A program made the position numbers and the translations under genes. A DNA stretch of 64,000 nucleotides from Zeugodacus cucurbitae (lineage: Eukaryota; Arthropoda; Insecta; Diptera; Tephritidae). Where the stretch lies: the NCBI RefSeq assembly GCF_028554725.1, contig NC_071670.1, forward strand, positions 20,278,001-20,342,000, written 5' to 3'. Shown here one piece after another: positions 1 to 12,300 of this stretch; the first letter of the stretch is position 1; the number at the start of each line of letters is the position of its first letter. The notes beneath the pieces are model-generated. The model made no database searches. It saw only the letters and a list, made by a program, of their open reading frames with translations, and was not told the DNA's origin.

Positions 1-377
1 CCACCACCGGGCACTAATACCTTCGGCGTTACAAATGTGGGGCCCGGCGTGGCACATCATCCACCTGGTGCCGTTCCAAATGGTATTAAAACCATTTATG
101 CTACCACAATGGCACAAGCGGTGGCTGCTGCTAGCTCCAATGAAGACGTCAAAATGATTGCTGTGGGCGATAAGATCGGCGCAGCAGCAGCAGCATCAGA
201 AACACCGGGCGCGGTTGTAAACGCGTTAGATGCTGTCGGCGGCATTAAGGTGGGCACTGGTAATAGTGTCGCCACGCCCACTACCTCAACAACCGCTGGC
301 AATTTCCTTGGGCAGAAACTCAAGGCGGCGCAAGTGGAAGGCATTGGCGCCGGCAATGATGTCAACTCAGATGTTAG
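1..377 (+). CDS. Smr: Smr coding exon (left end outside window)
   Basis: The frame is open from base 1 (PPPGTNTFGV...), rich in Ala, Gly, Val and Thr. It runs to a donor at 378 (TTAG/GTGGGT) in phase 2. Phase joins correctly to the exon at 729, giving S-D-P-K-R-K-R across the junction. The open frame beyond 377 ends quickly in a stop and is intronic. No domain is recognised; low-complexity linkers of this kind are typical of SMRTER. Confidence 0.75.
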
Positions 378-3300
378 GTGGGTATCGACTTCAACTAATA
401 GCTAATACTAAAGTTTCTATTATTAATTTATATTAATGTTAGGTTATAGTCAGTGAGGTTAGATTAGTGTGATGAGACATGAAAGGACATAGTAATTGTA
501 CAGTTTTTCAAAAATTGTTTCCCTGTTAAAGTATTCCTTAGGGTCTTAGTATAAATCGTTAAGAAAAAAATTACTCTTAATTAAAATTTAAGAAATTTCC
601 CAAAATTTTCATACTAGTGAAATGTCAGAGGAAATGGTATTTAGGCGCTTATAATTCAGTTATGTGTAATACGTGTTTTTCAGTAATTTTCTAATTAAAT
701 TTTCTTCTCTTTCTGCGCGTCTTTGCAGTGATCCCAAACGGAAACGTCTCGACGCCACGACGAACGTAGATGTTTCCAACATAAATTCCTCCTCCTCCTC
801 CGCAACTACAAAAAGTAACAGCAACAACTCTTCCTCCTCCTCCACATTGTCCAACTCCACTGCGAATCTACACGCTCTTAGCGGTAATCCTGCCAACAAC
901 AACAACAACAACAATGCTATGGATGTTTTAACTGTAGCTGGAGTGGTGGGGTCAGCACCAACTAGCGGCGGTGTGATATCCACACCAATTGCTGGCGTAT
1001 CGCACGCAACAACAACATTGGCTACGAATGCTGCGGCGACGCCGGCATCTAACGGCAGCGGTGTGACCATCAACGCCACACCAGCAAATGCAACATCAAT
1101 AACATTTACAACGACTGAAGGCAACAATGCCAATGATGGCAAAGGTAAGTAACACAGCAACATTTAACTACTTATCTTTAACATATCGCTTTATTAAAAG
1201 TGAAGAATGCGGCTGAAATAACAAAAGTTGATATAATTTTTGTTAATTACAACAATCAACAGCAAAGTACGCTGTAATTCGTTGGTATTAACATAAATGT
1301 AATGGAAATACTTTAAAACGATTAAAGTGGCAAAAGTGACCGCAGCAGCTATATTGCTAAAAGTGAATATTTAAGAGGGTTCATAAAGCAGCGCGTGGTA
1401 AAACGGTTAATTTGCGAGAACACAGTGTTGCAAAAGAACAATCAGCAAAGTGTTGCAAAGGTGTGCTGTGCTGTGATAAAGCCGCATTTTGTAGCACCAC
1501 ATGAATATGTGATTGTCACACGTAGTCGTTCATACAAATGTATACTTATTTATACCCTACAGTCGTAGCAACTGGTTATAAATACAACCAGTACGAATCC
1601 AGCCTAACTAGATAACAGGCTGCCTTTATTCCATGTAGCAACTGATATTTGTTACATGTTGATGTTATATAAATTTGTCTGAGTGAGTGTTATTCTCGTG
1701 CTTTTGGGCGGCGAGCTTAAACAAAATTTTTAATTAAATTGACACTTTTTGACAGCAGACCAAACGATCAGCTTCATCACTTACTACCACAAACGAATAT
1801 ACAGACATACAAACATACATACACAGATACACCATGTATCAACGGTGGCAGCGTTTCTCTCTACTTCGACAACAATGTACACGGTGGTACATCGCTAATG
1901 GCTTTAGTCCTTTGTAGGCTTTTACGTGAACACACATACAGTCTGTTTGTGTTTGTTTGTATTGGTCGAGAATTTATTCTCTTTCTGCATTTTCTTGCTG
2001 CTCAATAATGTGGTGGGCTTATTTTATTGAATTGCACTTGATTGTCGCTGATTTACATGCATACTTACATATGTACATATGAAAGAGCATGCATAAATGT
2101 ATATGAGTGAAAGTATTCCTGTTTCAGTGATTCTTAGTCAACAGACGAAATTAAAAATACAGTGGAACTTCTCTAACTCGGATCACTAGAATCCACAAAA
2201 GACTTGGAGTTAGAGAGACTTTGAGTTATACAATTTTAATTAAAACATATAAATTTTCAAAAATCTGTAAATTATAGATTTATATACAATTTTAATTATT
2301 TACTTCGCATAAAGTTTTATGTACATACGTTAAAACATATATTCTGTAATTTTGTTTGTTGCAGTTTGCTATTATTTGGCTCTTGAGTTCTGTATACCAT
2401 GCTTTTGTTACATGATTTATGCAATCCATTAGTGTAATATCATATTTTTTATTCGCCTCTATATTATAGAGGGAATCTTTTAAAATTCTGCCTCGATAGT
2501 AAAATTTAAAATTTTTATACTCTCGCAACAAAGTTGCTAAAGAGAGTATTATAGTTTTGTTCACATAACGGTTGTTTGTAACACCCAAAATTAAACGAGT
2601 TAGATATAGGGTTATATATACCAAAGTGATCAGGGTGAAGAGTGGAGTTCCATAAATAAAGCTATGGAAATAAAATTTGGTATGAAGGATCGCACTATGA
2701 AGGGGCATATTTGGATGTAATTTTTTTTGGGGAAGTGGGCGTGGTCCCGCCCCCAAATAGGTTTTTTGTACATATCTCGCAAACCAATAGAGCTATATAA
2801 GCCAAACTTTCTGCAGTTGTTTTTTTAGCCACTTCTTAATGCAGTCCAAAAATGAAAGAAATCAGATAATAAACACGCCCACCTCCCAATCAAAGGTTAA
2901 GTTGAAAATTAACTAAAAGTGGGTTAACTCACTAAAGAAAAACGTCAGAAACACTAAACATAAAAAATGGCAGATGGAAGCTGCACTCAGATTTTTTTAC
3001 AAAATGGAAAATGGGCGTGGCGTCGCCCACTTATGGGTCAAAAACCATATCTGAGGAAGCACTCGACCGATTTCAATGAAACTTGGTTTGTAATAGTTTC
3101 CTTACATCCCAATGATATGTTGTGAAAATAGGCCAAATTGCTTCACAACCCCGCCTACTTCATATATACCAGAACTTTGAAGACGATCTGAATCGTTTAC
3201 TTTACAATATATAAAGTAAGCACTAGTGAAGATATCGGTGCGAACTTTGCACAAATACTATGTTTATAGTGTGGCAGTCCCATTCTAAAAATCGCCGAAA

Positions 3301-6300
3301 TCGGACAATAGGTTTTCAAGGCCCCATATATTGGACCTCGGTGCTTCTAACCTAATATTATATTATATCTAACCAACTTTCAATGGACTCTATACAATAT
3401 ATATGACGAATATGTGGGTCAAATTGTGTATTATATTAATAAAGTTAAATAAATAAACTGCGAGAGTATAAAATGTTCGGTTACACCCGAACTTAGCCCT
3501 TCCTTACTTGTTTTATTATGTAATGATCGAAAAATTCGATTTATGGAACGAAATTTGTATGAAATTTGACTTCTATTGCCAATTCAATAGTAAGAGTTAT
3601 GGGGAACTTGAAGTTAAGGAAGTTTGAGTTATGGAAGGAAATGTGTATGCAATTTGATTTCTAAACGCTGTTGACAATTCAAAAGTTCACGTTATGGAGA
3701 TCTTCGAGTTATAGAAGTTTGAGTTATAGAAGTTCCACTGTAATAGCAAATCTAATCCATACGTAAAAATTTTATTAAACTTTGATTTCGAATTGTCATC
3801 CTCAAATCTGCAGTTAAACTAAACTACGAATATCTTATTAATATCAATGTCTGAGGCTTTCTGAAGCCATTAAATAATTCAAACACCATGAGTCAATAAA
3901 CTGTCATCATAATTTTATAGTTTTGTCTGCAACTGTAATGCTGCTCGGTTAACTTATTTTTGTATTATTTCTTTTTTGATTTTTTAATTAATTAAATTTA
4001 TTTTTGGTTTTATATATTTTTTTTTAATTTTTTTATTAAGTATTTTATTTATTTATTTGTATTTTATTTTTTAAGTATTTTTGATTTTATTTTACATATT
4101 TAAATTTAATTTATTTTATTGTATTTTATTTATATATATTTTTTATACTTTTTTTATATGTTTCATCTGAGTGCATTTATTTTATTACTGACTATCCTTG
4201 AAATGTTAGTGCTGATGCAGAGTTCATACACTTGTATTTGTACATATTTGTGTCTGTCTGTAATTCACCTGCGGCGTTTGTCCAGCGGCTCTTGAATTTA
4301 TTCAATTTAACCATTAACATATCCATATACAGATCTGCTCTACTGATATGTGCGTGTGATGAAAAGGGGTACAAAGAATACAAAAAAATCGGTTGGCATA
4401 GCAATGATATGCATGTGCCTACTATATGTATATGTATATAAATACGTATGCGTATATGTGTACATAACGTACCAATTAGCTCACTTTCCCTACTTACAGC
4501 CACGCAGCTGAAAAAAGTATGACAAAATTGTAGATTTTTATAGAATGCAAGAAAAAAGTTCACCGTTCGCTTTGCGCCCTCATTCGGCATTCCCCATGTG
4601 CCCATCGCTGCCGCTGCTGCTGCTGCCAAGAGGCAACACCGGAAACAGTGAATTTAAATTGCCTCTTTAAATAAAAAATAAATGCACAACTGAAGGTGGC
4701 GTGATAACAGCGAGCAAAAAAATGTTGCATATTTTCAGGCGCTCCACCACCCTCCTCTAAAAAAAAAAAACATTTTTTGCGCATGCCAGCTGGCAAAAAT
4801 GTTTTAATTAACAGTTTCTACTCTGATGAAATGGTTGAAAAAAAGCAGAAGAGCTGGTGTAGCAAACAATCAAAAAGCGCGTCAAACTTAATTGCTGTCG
4901 CCTGCAACATTTTGTCGCACTCGCTGTATGTCTAATATTGTATGACTGTATGTGTTGTATATTTCGGCTATTTTTACGCTGCATTTTTCCCAAATAACCG
5001 TTAATAAGTGGTCTATTTTTGCGTTGAACCCTATTACTAAGCAATGCGGCATGCTCACTGTGTGTGCGCGTTCATATTTTGTTTTAATTTTAGAATTGCA
5101 ATTTTGCACTTTATTTGCATGCCTTGTCGCAATCGTTGACCGAAATTACCACGCTCTGCTCTGCGCCTTCCGCTTTGGCTTACAATCAGCAGTAAGCCAC
5201 ACTGGATGCGCTGCCAAATGCACAAACGATATTCTATATATGCACATTTATACGTATGTACGTATTTTTTTTGGAAAATTATTTTTTTTTATTAGCACAT
5301 TACTTATTTAATTATTCAGCCTTTTTTTCTGTTGCGCCACAACTCCCCCCCCACAAGTGAATTGTCATGTTTTTACAGCACATTTTTTTCGCTTGCATTG
5401 CGCAGCATTTATGTTTTTTTAATTGGCACTAATGAGTTTTAATATCAACTTGAGCGCAGTTTTTATAATTCTAATTGGATATTTTTTTGGGAACGTTTAT
5501 TTTTTACTTCCGCTTAATTGTACTGCACTAATTATTTTTTTATTTTTTTATTGATTATTTTTTTAGACAGATTCTTAATGCTAAAATTGAAAACAATGCA
5601 AAATTTAATTATCATTGAAACTAAATAATGTAAATTTGCATTCAAAGTACTTTTAGTGGAAAATTTATTATTTTTAACAATTACAATAAAAGTGAGCGCT
5701 TTTCGGAAAAATCAAAAATACAAATTAAATTTTAATGAGTTATAAATGAATTGATTTCAAAATTGTGCGTAAATTTAATGCAATTTAGGCTGGGAAATAG
5801 TTTAATTAAGCCTTTTATTTTATGTCAATATAATTAAGTAGAATTTTGAAGAATTGTAATTATAGTAAGTGGATAAATGTATTCAGAAGTTGTCTTAATT
5901 TTGACGATTTTCAATGGGCTGGTAAATGAACATAAATTATTTTTTAGGGTTGTAACTTTGCATAAGTTTATTTGAAGACTCAAAAAGAAGAAAAAAAAAT
6001 TACATTTTTTGTTGTTTTTGTTTTTGTAATCAAACAAACCCCTTCTTTCTGCGGCGCATGTGATTTCCGCTCACTGGAACATCTGAAACCAAAAATTCCA
6101 ACGGGATTAGAAAGAGTACATGTTTGGCTCTGGTATGAACCAGGATTATTAATTTCGCACAAAAAATAAGAAAATGGTGGACCTTTGAATTTGTTTTTTT
6201 TGAAAATCGCCTTTTTCAGTCACAAAGTTGAAAAGTAAAGAAGATCTTTACCGATTTGATTTATCCTAGTTCATACCATATGTATATATGTATAGAATAA

Positions 6301-9300
6301 CGTATTACAATTTGGAAACGATTGGATTAATAGGTTTTGACTAACCTCATGCGCCAGTCGTAAAAGCACTGTTTCGTTTTGAGAAGCAAATTCTTGGGTA
6401 TAAAATCTACCTACGTTCAATCAGATATGCCATATCCATATAAAATCCCTTCCGTTTCTTCATAGGCTTGATTTTTTTCGGCTCGTTGGTTTCGTCACAA
6501 AATATGCCGAAGGGGAATCCATTAAGGAACAAGGGCACTAATGAGAGCTTTGTACCTGCGAGGTGGCCCATGCGTGCGGGCTTTCGCCGTCGCCTCACGC
6601 TTCCACCATAAAGAGTTTTTGAAATTTTCACTTGAAATTTAAGGAACATTCTTGAATAGTTATAAGTTCGAATTAAATTAAAAAAAATCGTTTTTTTTTA
6701 AACCGAGAAGGGGGGGTCCCCTTAAATGAAAAAAAAACAAAATGTTTTCAATTTAAAACATTTTGTATCTATTTTTAGACAACAAAAAATATGATTGAAG
6801 TTAAAAAGTTTGGTATAAATAGCATTAAAAGCTAAAGGGTGATTCATTTCGAGGTTCATACTTTATTAAAGAAAAAAAAAAACACAGAAAATAAAAATTT
6901 AATAGGAATGTTTATTATCATTCGAAAGAACATTCTTTGGTATTAAAGATTTCTTTTTTAAGATTATCTCTTTCAAATTTTGGCCGTCTTCGTTTATTAT
7001 ATTTTCTTTACTGCGTGCTGGACGTGGTCTACTCGGTCGAATTTTAGCCAATAATGAATGCTGGGTCCCAAGATGGGTGATGGTGTTGCGAATAGTACGC
7101 TCAGTAGGCCGATTATGTTAACCATATGTTGAGCAAAGCGCGCGAATCACATTCTTTACAGAACGTGAATTTTCGAAATAAAGTTGAACAATTTTTTAAC
7201 GTTGTTCAGGCATAAGTCTTTACACAATGAAATGAAATATTGAACAAAAATAACATCATAGCTTGACATGACTCTGTCAAAAATTGCTATAGAAAAAAGT
7301 ATCTTTACTTGAATCACCTGTTTTAACCCTCTCATGCTCGAATTAAAATGGCCGAAGCATTTTTTACTATATTTTAGTATTAGTCATAACTCAAATATGA
7401 AGTGATACAAATTTCAAAGTCATTTGTGCCCTGGTTCATTAGTTACAGGGTGTTGCAACAATTAAATTATTATAAATAAACTAAACACTTTTCTCATGAC
7501 TATTTTTCTTAAATAACTCTATATTTATTTACTCACTTTGTTTTAAAATAAAACAATTATTTTATGTTTTTGAACACTTTTTGTATAACCACTTTAGTTA
7601 GTATAGCTTTTTTCGCGAAACCGATTTTGACACTTTCACTCTGCGGAGAACGCATACTAAATGAATACGTGCACAGTTCATAAAAGAAAATGTAACTGTA
7701 AGCTTGCACAACACTTAAGACACATAATTGAAAAACCGGTGGTAAAAAATTTAAATAACAAGAATTAGAAGCCGGTAAGTACAATCTTGGCTATAAGCAA
7801 CATTGCGCATGAAAGGGTTAATCTATAAGCTGTGTATAGAACCTTAGATGACTGAAATCTTTGCAGCTCAGTATGCAATAGGAAGCTATGCATTTTCATA
7901 ACAATCTAGTAGAAGTGTGTTTTCAAGGGAAGATAAAAAGCGAGACAAACAGTTCATTTGTGATAAATATATATTTTTTTTAAATCCCTAAAATTTTACC
8001 GTAATTTTAATATTTCAATGCCCCAAATTTGCGCTGGTGTATTTTTCATTCAACTGCTCAATTATCCGCAATGGACGGATATACTTTTTATGATGTCATA
8101 AATTATGTACGCGTTTGCTTTTCGCGTATGCTTCTTCCCTGGTCCTTCATGCTGCGCATTGTGGTCAGGTAATTAGTGCAAAATGTAAGAGAGCTGTACA
8201 AGGAGTAAGGCTTTATTTTCGCACACTTTTTCATCGTTTATTATTTGCACACCGCAAATAAGTCTTTAATTAATTCCAAACATTATTGCAGTATTCAACG
8301 GCGTAGACTCTTGGTTGCAAATGGACACCCCTCACCTTTCTTTTTTTGACATACTAGCTGTTAGATGGTTACCTCAAATGTAAATAACAAGAAATTGCTG
8401 GATTTTTCATTATTCTTTATTTCTTCTTTGTTTGTTTTTCTTCCCTCAGTTTTTCAGTGCTTTTTCTACATATCTTTCGTTTTTTTATTTAATTTGTGCT
8501 GAATTAAGTTTATTTACATTTGAGATTAATTAAATTGGTAATTAAATTCGTGTGTTCGTACTTATTTGTTTTTTTTTTTTGTTGTGATCTTTTGCTAAGT
8601 ATTTGCTTTATCATTAAAATTGTTTTACAAACTACTGCAAACAACCAATTTTGCTCCTGATTTGGAATCAACTGCCATTCTCGTAATTAAATGTTTTTCC
8701 GCGAATCTCTAGCCATGCATTGATATTAATCCATAGGTTCTTCTGATGATTTTTCACGCTTGCTTTCACGTCCGTTTCCTGTAGCGCCATTTCCCGTACC
8801 GTTTTCGCGTTTGTTCGCCGCCTCGGCCGCCGCTGCGGCCTCCTCCTCGGCATGGCACATCTTCCGGTGTTTGTGGACGAAGTAATAGCTGGGAAATTTG
8901 CTGCCACATGTCTTACACGGGTAGTATTGCACGTTCATGTCCAGCGGACGCACTTCACGGCGTAGCAATTCGCACGCGCTTTGTTTGCTTGTCAAGATTG
9001 GTGTTGGAATACCAGCGCTACTTGATAAATCATAACTACCGCCAGCATTTGGCGCAGACTTAGCTGCTGTTGTTGCTTTTTCGACTATATCTGTAGCTGC
9101 AGCGAGATTGGCGGCCGCCGCACAATTGAGACTGAGCGGATTGAGATGCCGCTTGGCGTGCTTCTGGTAGCAATATTGCGACTTAAATGTGTGCTTACAA
9201 TAGACACACACATAAATTTCGTTGCCAGCGTTCTTATTGTGCTTGCCATTGGCAGAGCCACCACCAGCACCGCTCATAGTGTTGCCACCACCGCCGCTGG

Positions 9301-12300
9301 ACTCACTATTTTCGGACTCTTCATTGGCTGTGGCGAGTTGCCGGTGATGACTGATCGCTTTTGCCATTTGTTGATGGAAGGAGAGAGATACACTTTGTTG
9401 TGTGCGCTCCGGCATTACAGCGTAGTCCTCCGGCTTGTGACCATATGCTGTGTTGAGGATGCGTCTGAAACGCACGGGACCATCACAACTTGCGACATCA
9501 ATGATTACTTTAGAGCTTTCATTATTATCTAGTTGCGAAGCTGGTATGGGAGCTTTGGCAACTTGTAGGCCAGACGCGCGCGAACCTCCCGACTTGTGAT
9601 GTGTACGCGTTGGCCTACGTCGATCACGTTTGCTTGTATTGTGTACGGATATTCCGTCGTTCACTGCTGTTGTCGACTTGTTACGAGCAGTTCGCGCTAT
9701 TTCTTTGTCTCGTTCGGAACGCGCTTTAGCTAGCGTCACTGGTGCTTCAGCGATAGTTAAGATAATTTCATGTTCCTCCTTGTTGTCACGTTGCTCATGC
9801 TTGCTGTCGACCGTGTCTCCATCGCGCTGCGAGGAGTGCGAAGTCACAGAAATGGCACAGTCAAGTTCAGCGTCTGCATCAGACTCTGTGTTGTTGTCGA
9901 TAAAGACTTCAACGTCTTCGTCATCGTCGTCAGCATCCGTATGTTGCATAGGCGATGTACGGTCAATGTCGATTTCTAAGCTGCTCGGTGGACGCAATAT
10001 CCCAATACAGCGAGTGCGCATAGCCAGTGTTGGCTCGGTTTCGTATGCCTGCGGCAACTGCTTGAAGTTTTCGCTGCTATTGGACGCCACAGCAGTTTGT
10101 GGCTGTGGAAGCTGATGCGTTGTTGCGAGCGGTATAAAACCGAAATTAGGCAGAGTAGCCTTACTGGGTATGGGGCGTATGATCTTAGAATTTGAGTTTG
10201 CAGCACCTGCTAACTGGGCAGTCAATGGATTGCTGGCTAAATAACCTTCGGATTGAGCTCGTGCTAAAAAGGAACTGTAAAGCCAAAAAAAAAAAAAATA
10301 CAGCAGATTAATTAACAAACCTACATAGTGATTGCTTTTGCTTGTATCAGGTAACCGTTAGTCGCACTACTTACCGGCAAATTTCTAATGCACGCGGCAT
10401 ATGCAGCACATGTGTGGCTAGTAGCACACCAAAAATATTGTCCATATTCAAATCTAAATACCCGGTGTACATATATGTGAGCAACGGCCCAAATTGCTCG
10501 GCGGTCACATTGCCCAGATATAAAACAAGCTCGTTGCCCGCGCCAACAATGGTCGCATTCTCATCTAGCCGTATGGCAGAGCGTAAATAGCCGCTGTGCA
10601 TGCCCAACACAATGCTGTGCGCTACAAAGCGTACACTGGTCGGTCCAGCGGGACCTACTTCGAGCACGACATCAGGTGGTGTGGACATAATGCTAGACGC
10701 CACAGACCCAGAAGCTGCGGCGGCAGCAGCAGCAGCCGCGGCGACGTTACCAACTGGTAGTGTAGCGGACTCTGGATTTGCATTACCGTTGCCACCGGCC
10801 GTTGGCGTGTCGCAATTACCGTTAATAGTGCCACTATTCGAGCCAGTCGTACCCGTTAGCCAATTGGTGAACATTTTTACACACACGCACCACAGGCAAC
10901 AGCAATACTACTATTTGTGTGCGCGGGAGTTGTTAAAATCCGAAAAGACGTGCGTAGGAAAAATATTTTCTTGAGTATTTATACAATATTCGATGTAAAT
11001 TTTAATTGGCCAATTAGTTGTGTATTACGTATTGTTATTATTACAGCACTGTTTTTAGTCCGCACGCGTTCGAAATACCATTTAAACTGATTTATAGCCG
11101 TAATTGCGCGCGCGTATTTATAGCTCATCGAGTGAAGCATACATTCAGGCGTACAGGCAAGCAAGCAAGCTTGCTGGCTGTATGGTGGGCTGGTTGACCG
11201 GCAGTGTAGTTGATCATCATCATGCATGCAGTCGTTCAGCTGTCGCTCGGTCGGTCGGTCGGTCGGTCGGCTGTCATTCGTACTGCCTTTCGTCCTTTTA
11301 TGTTGTGTGAGCGTGTATGTATGTATGTCCGTATTTGAGTACGCATATTTCACTGTTATAATTGGTGTCTCTTTTGGTTTCCAAAATGCCAAACGTCGAC
11401 AGTACACAAACACACATCCATAAATATAAACTCATGCATTTCACTCCCAAACCTTGTGCTGAGCAGCCACGCTACCCATTTCATTCCCAAAAGTCTATAT
11501 TTGCACGAGTGTAAATTTCCATATTTTGGACCAATTTGTGGGATTAACTGCAGTTTGCCGCTATGTGGCAATGTGCTTGCGGCTGACGACTGCTCTTGTA
11601 TGTAAACAGAGAGCCGATGCCGACATGGGTGGCGAGTGGGAGAGCAACAGATATGAGTGATTCTGAGCAGAGTGCATAAGAAAATATTTGAGAGTTAAGA
11701 GCGTGGAAAATTATAATATGAATGTCGTTGGTGTTTTGATGCTTTATTGTTATTTTTCTTACTCTTTCTGTAGCCCTTAATAGGCTTATAACTGTAAATT
11801 ATGGTTAGAAGGTTTAATAATGAAATAAACTTTTGAACTTGATTATTTGATTTAATGAGAAAGTTTATCAGCAGCAAATTATTTAGTTTTAAATTTTTTT
11901 TATAAATAAATATTTAACAATATTATTTAAGTGATTCTTGTCCTGGGGAAAACCAAAAATTGCATCATTTTCCTTTTAGCTTTCAGTTTGCTGAACTATT
12001 TCTTTAACTTCTGAACTGTCAACTCGCTTTTGCTACTCATGCTTTTGCGCCTAAATATACGCTTATCTTTGTTTATTTTGAGTTTTTGAGTGCATGCTTC
12101 GGCTGTAGCATATGGGACTTGCATATGAGTTCATGCTCTCACTCAAATCTACCACCACATACTATTTGCTCTCATTCTTCTGTGAGAGCGGCCGACACAC
12201 GTACGCAGCTTTAGTTTGTTTATTTTTAATTGCCTTAAATAATTGCATCGCTTTAATCCAATTTACATATAATCATTCAACTGTAAGCCTTGATGTAACG

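Noticed and set aside
660..1163. 167-codon minus-strand frame opposite an Smr exon
   Set aside because: Antisense of Ser/Asn-rich repeats giving Leu/Glu runs; no independent support.
2292..2756. 154-codon minus-strand frame
   Set aside because: It runs through the junction of the pogo-like MITE and the HINE-like repeat, so it is repeat sequence, not a gene.
9146..10115. Long plus-strand frames opposite the BTB/zinc-finger exon 2
   Set aside because: They are shadows of the minus-strand coding exon, with no domains or start context.
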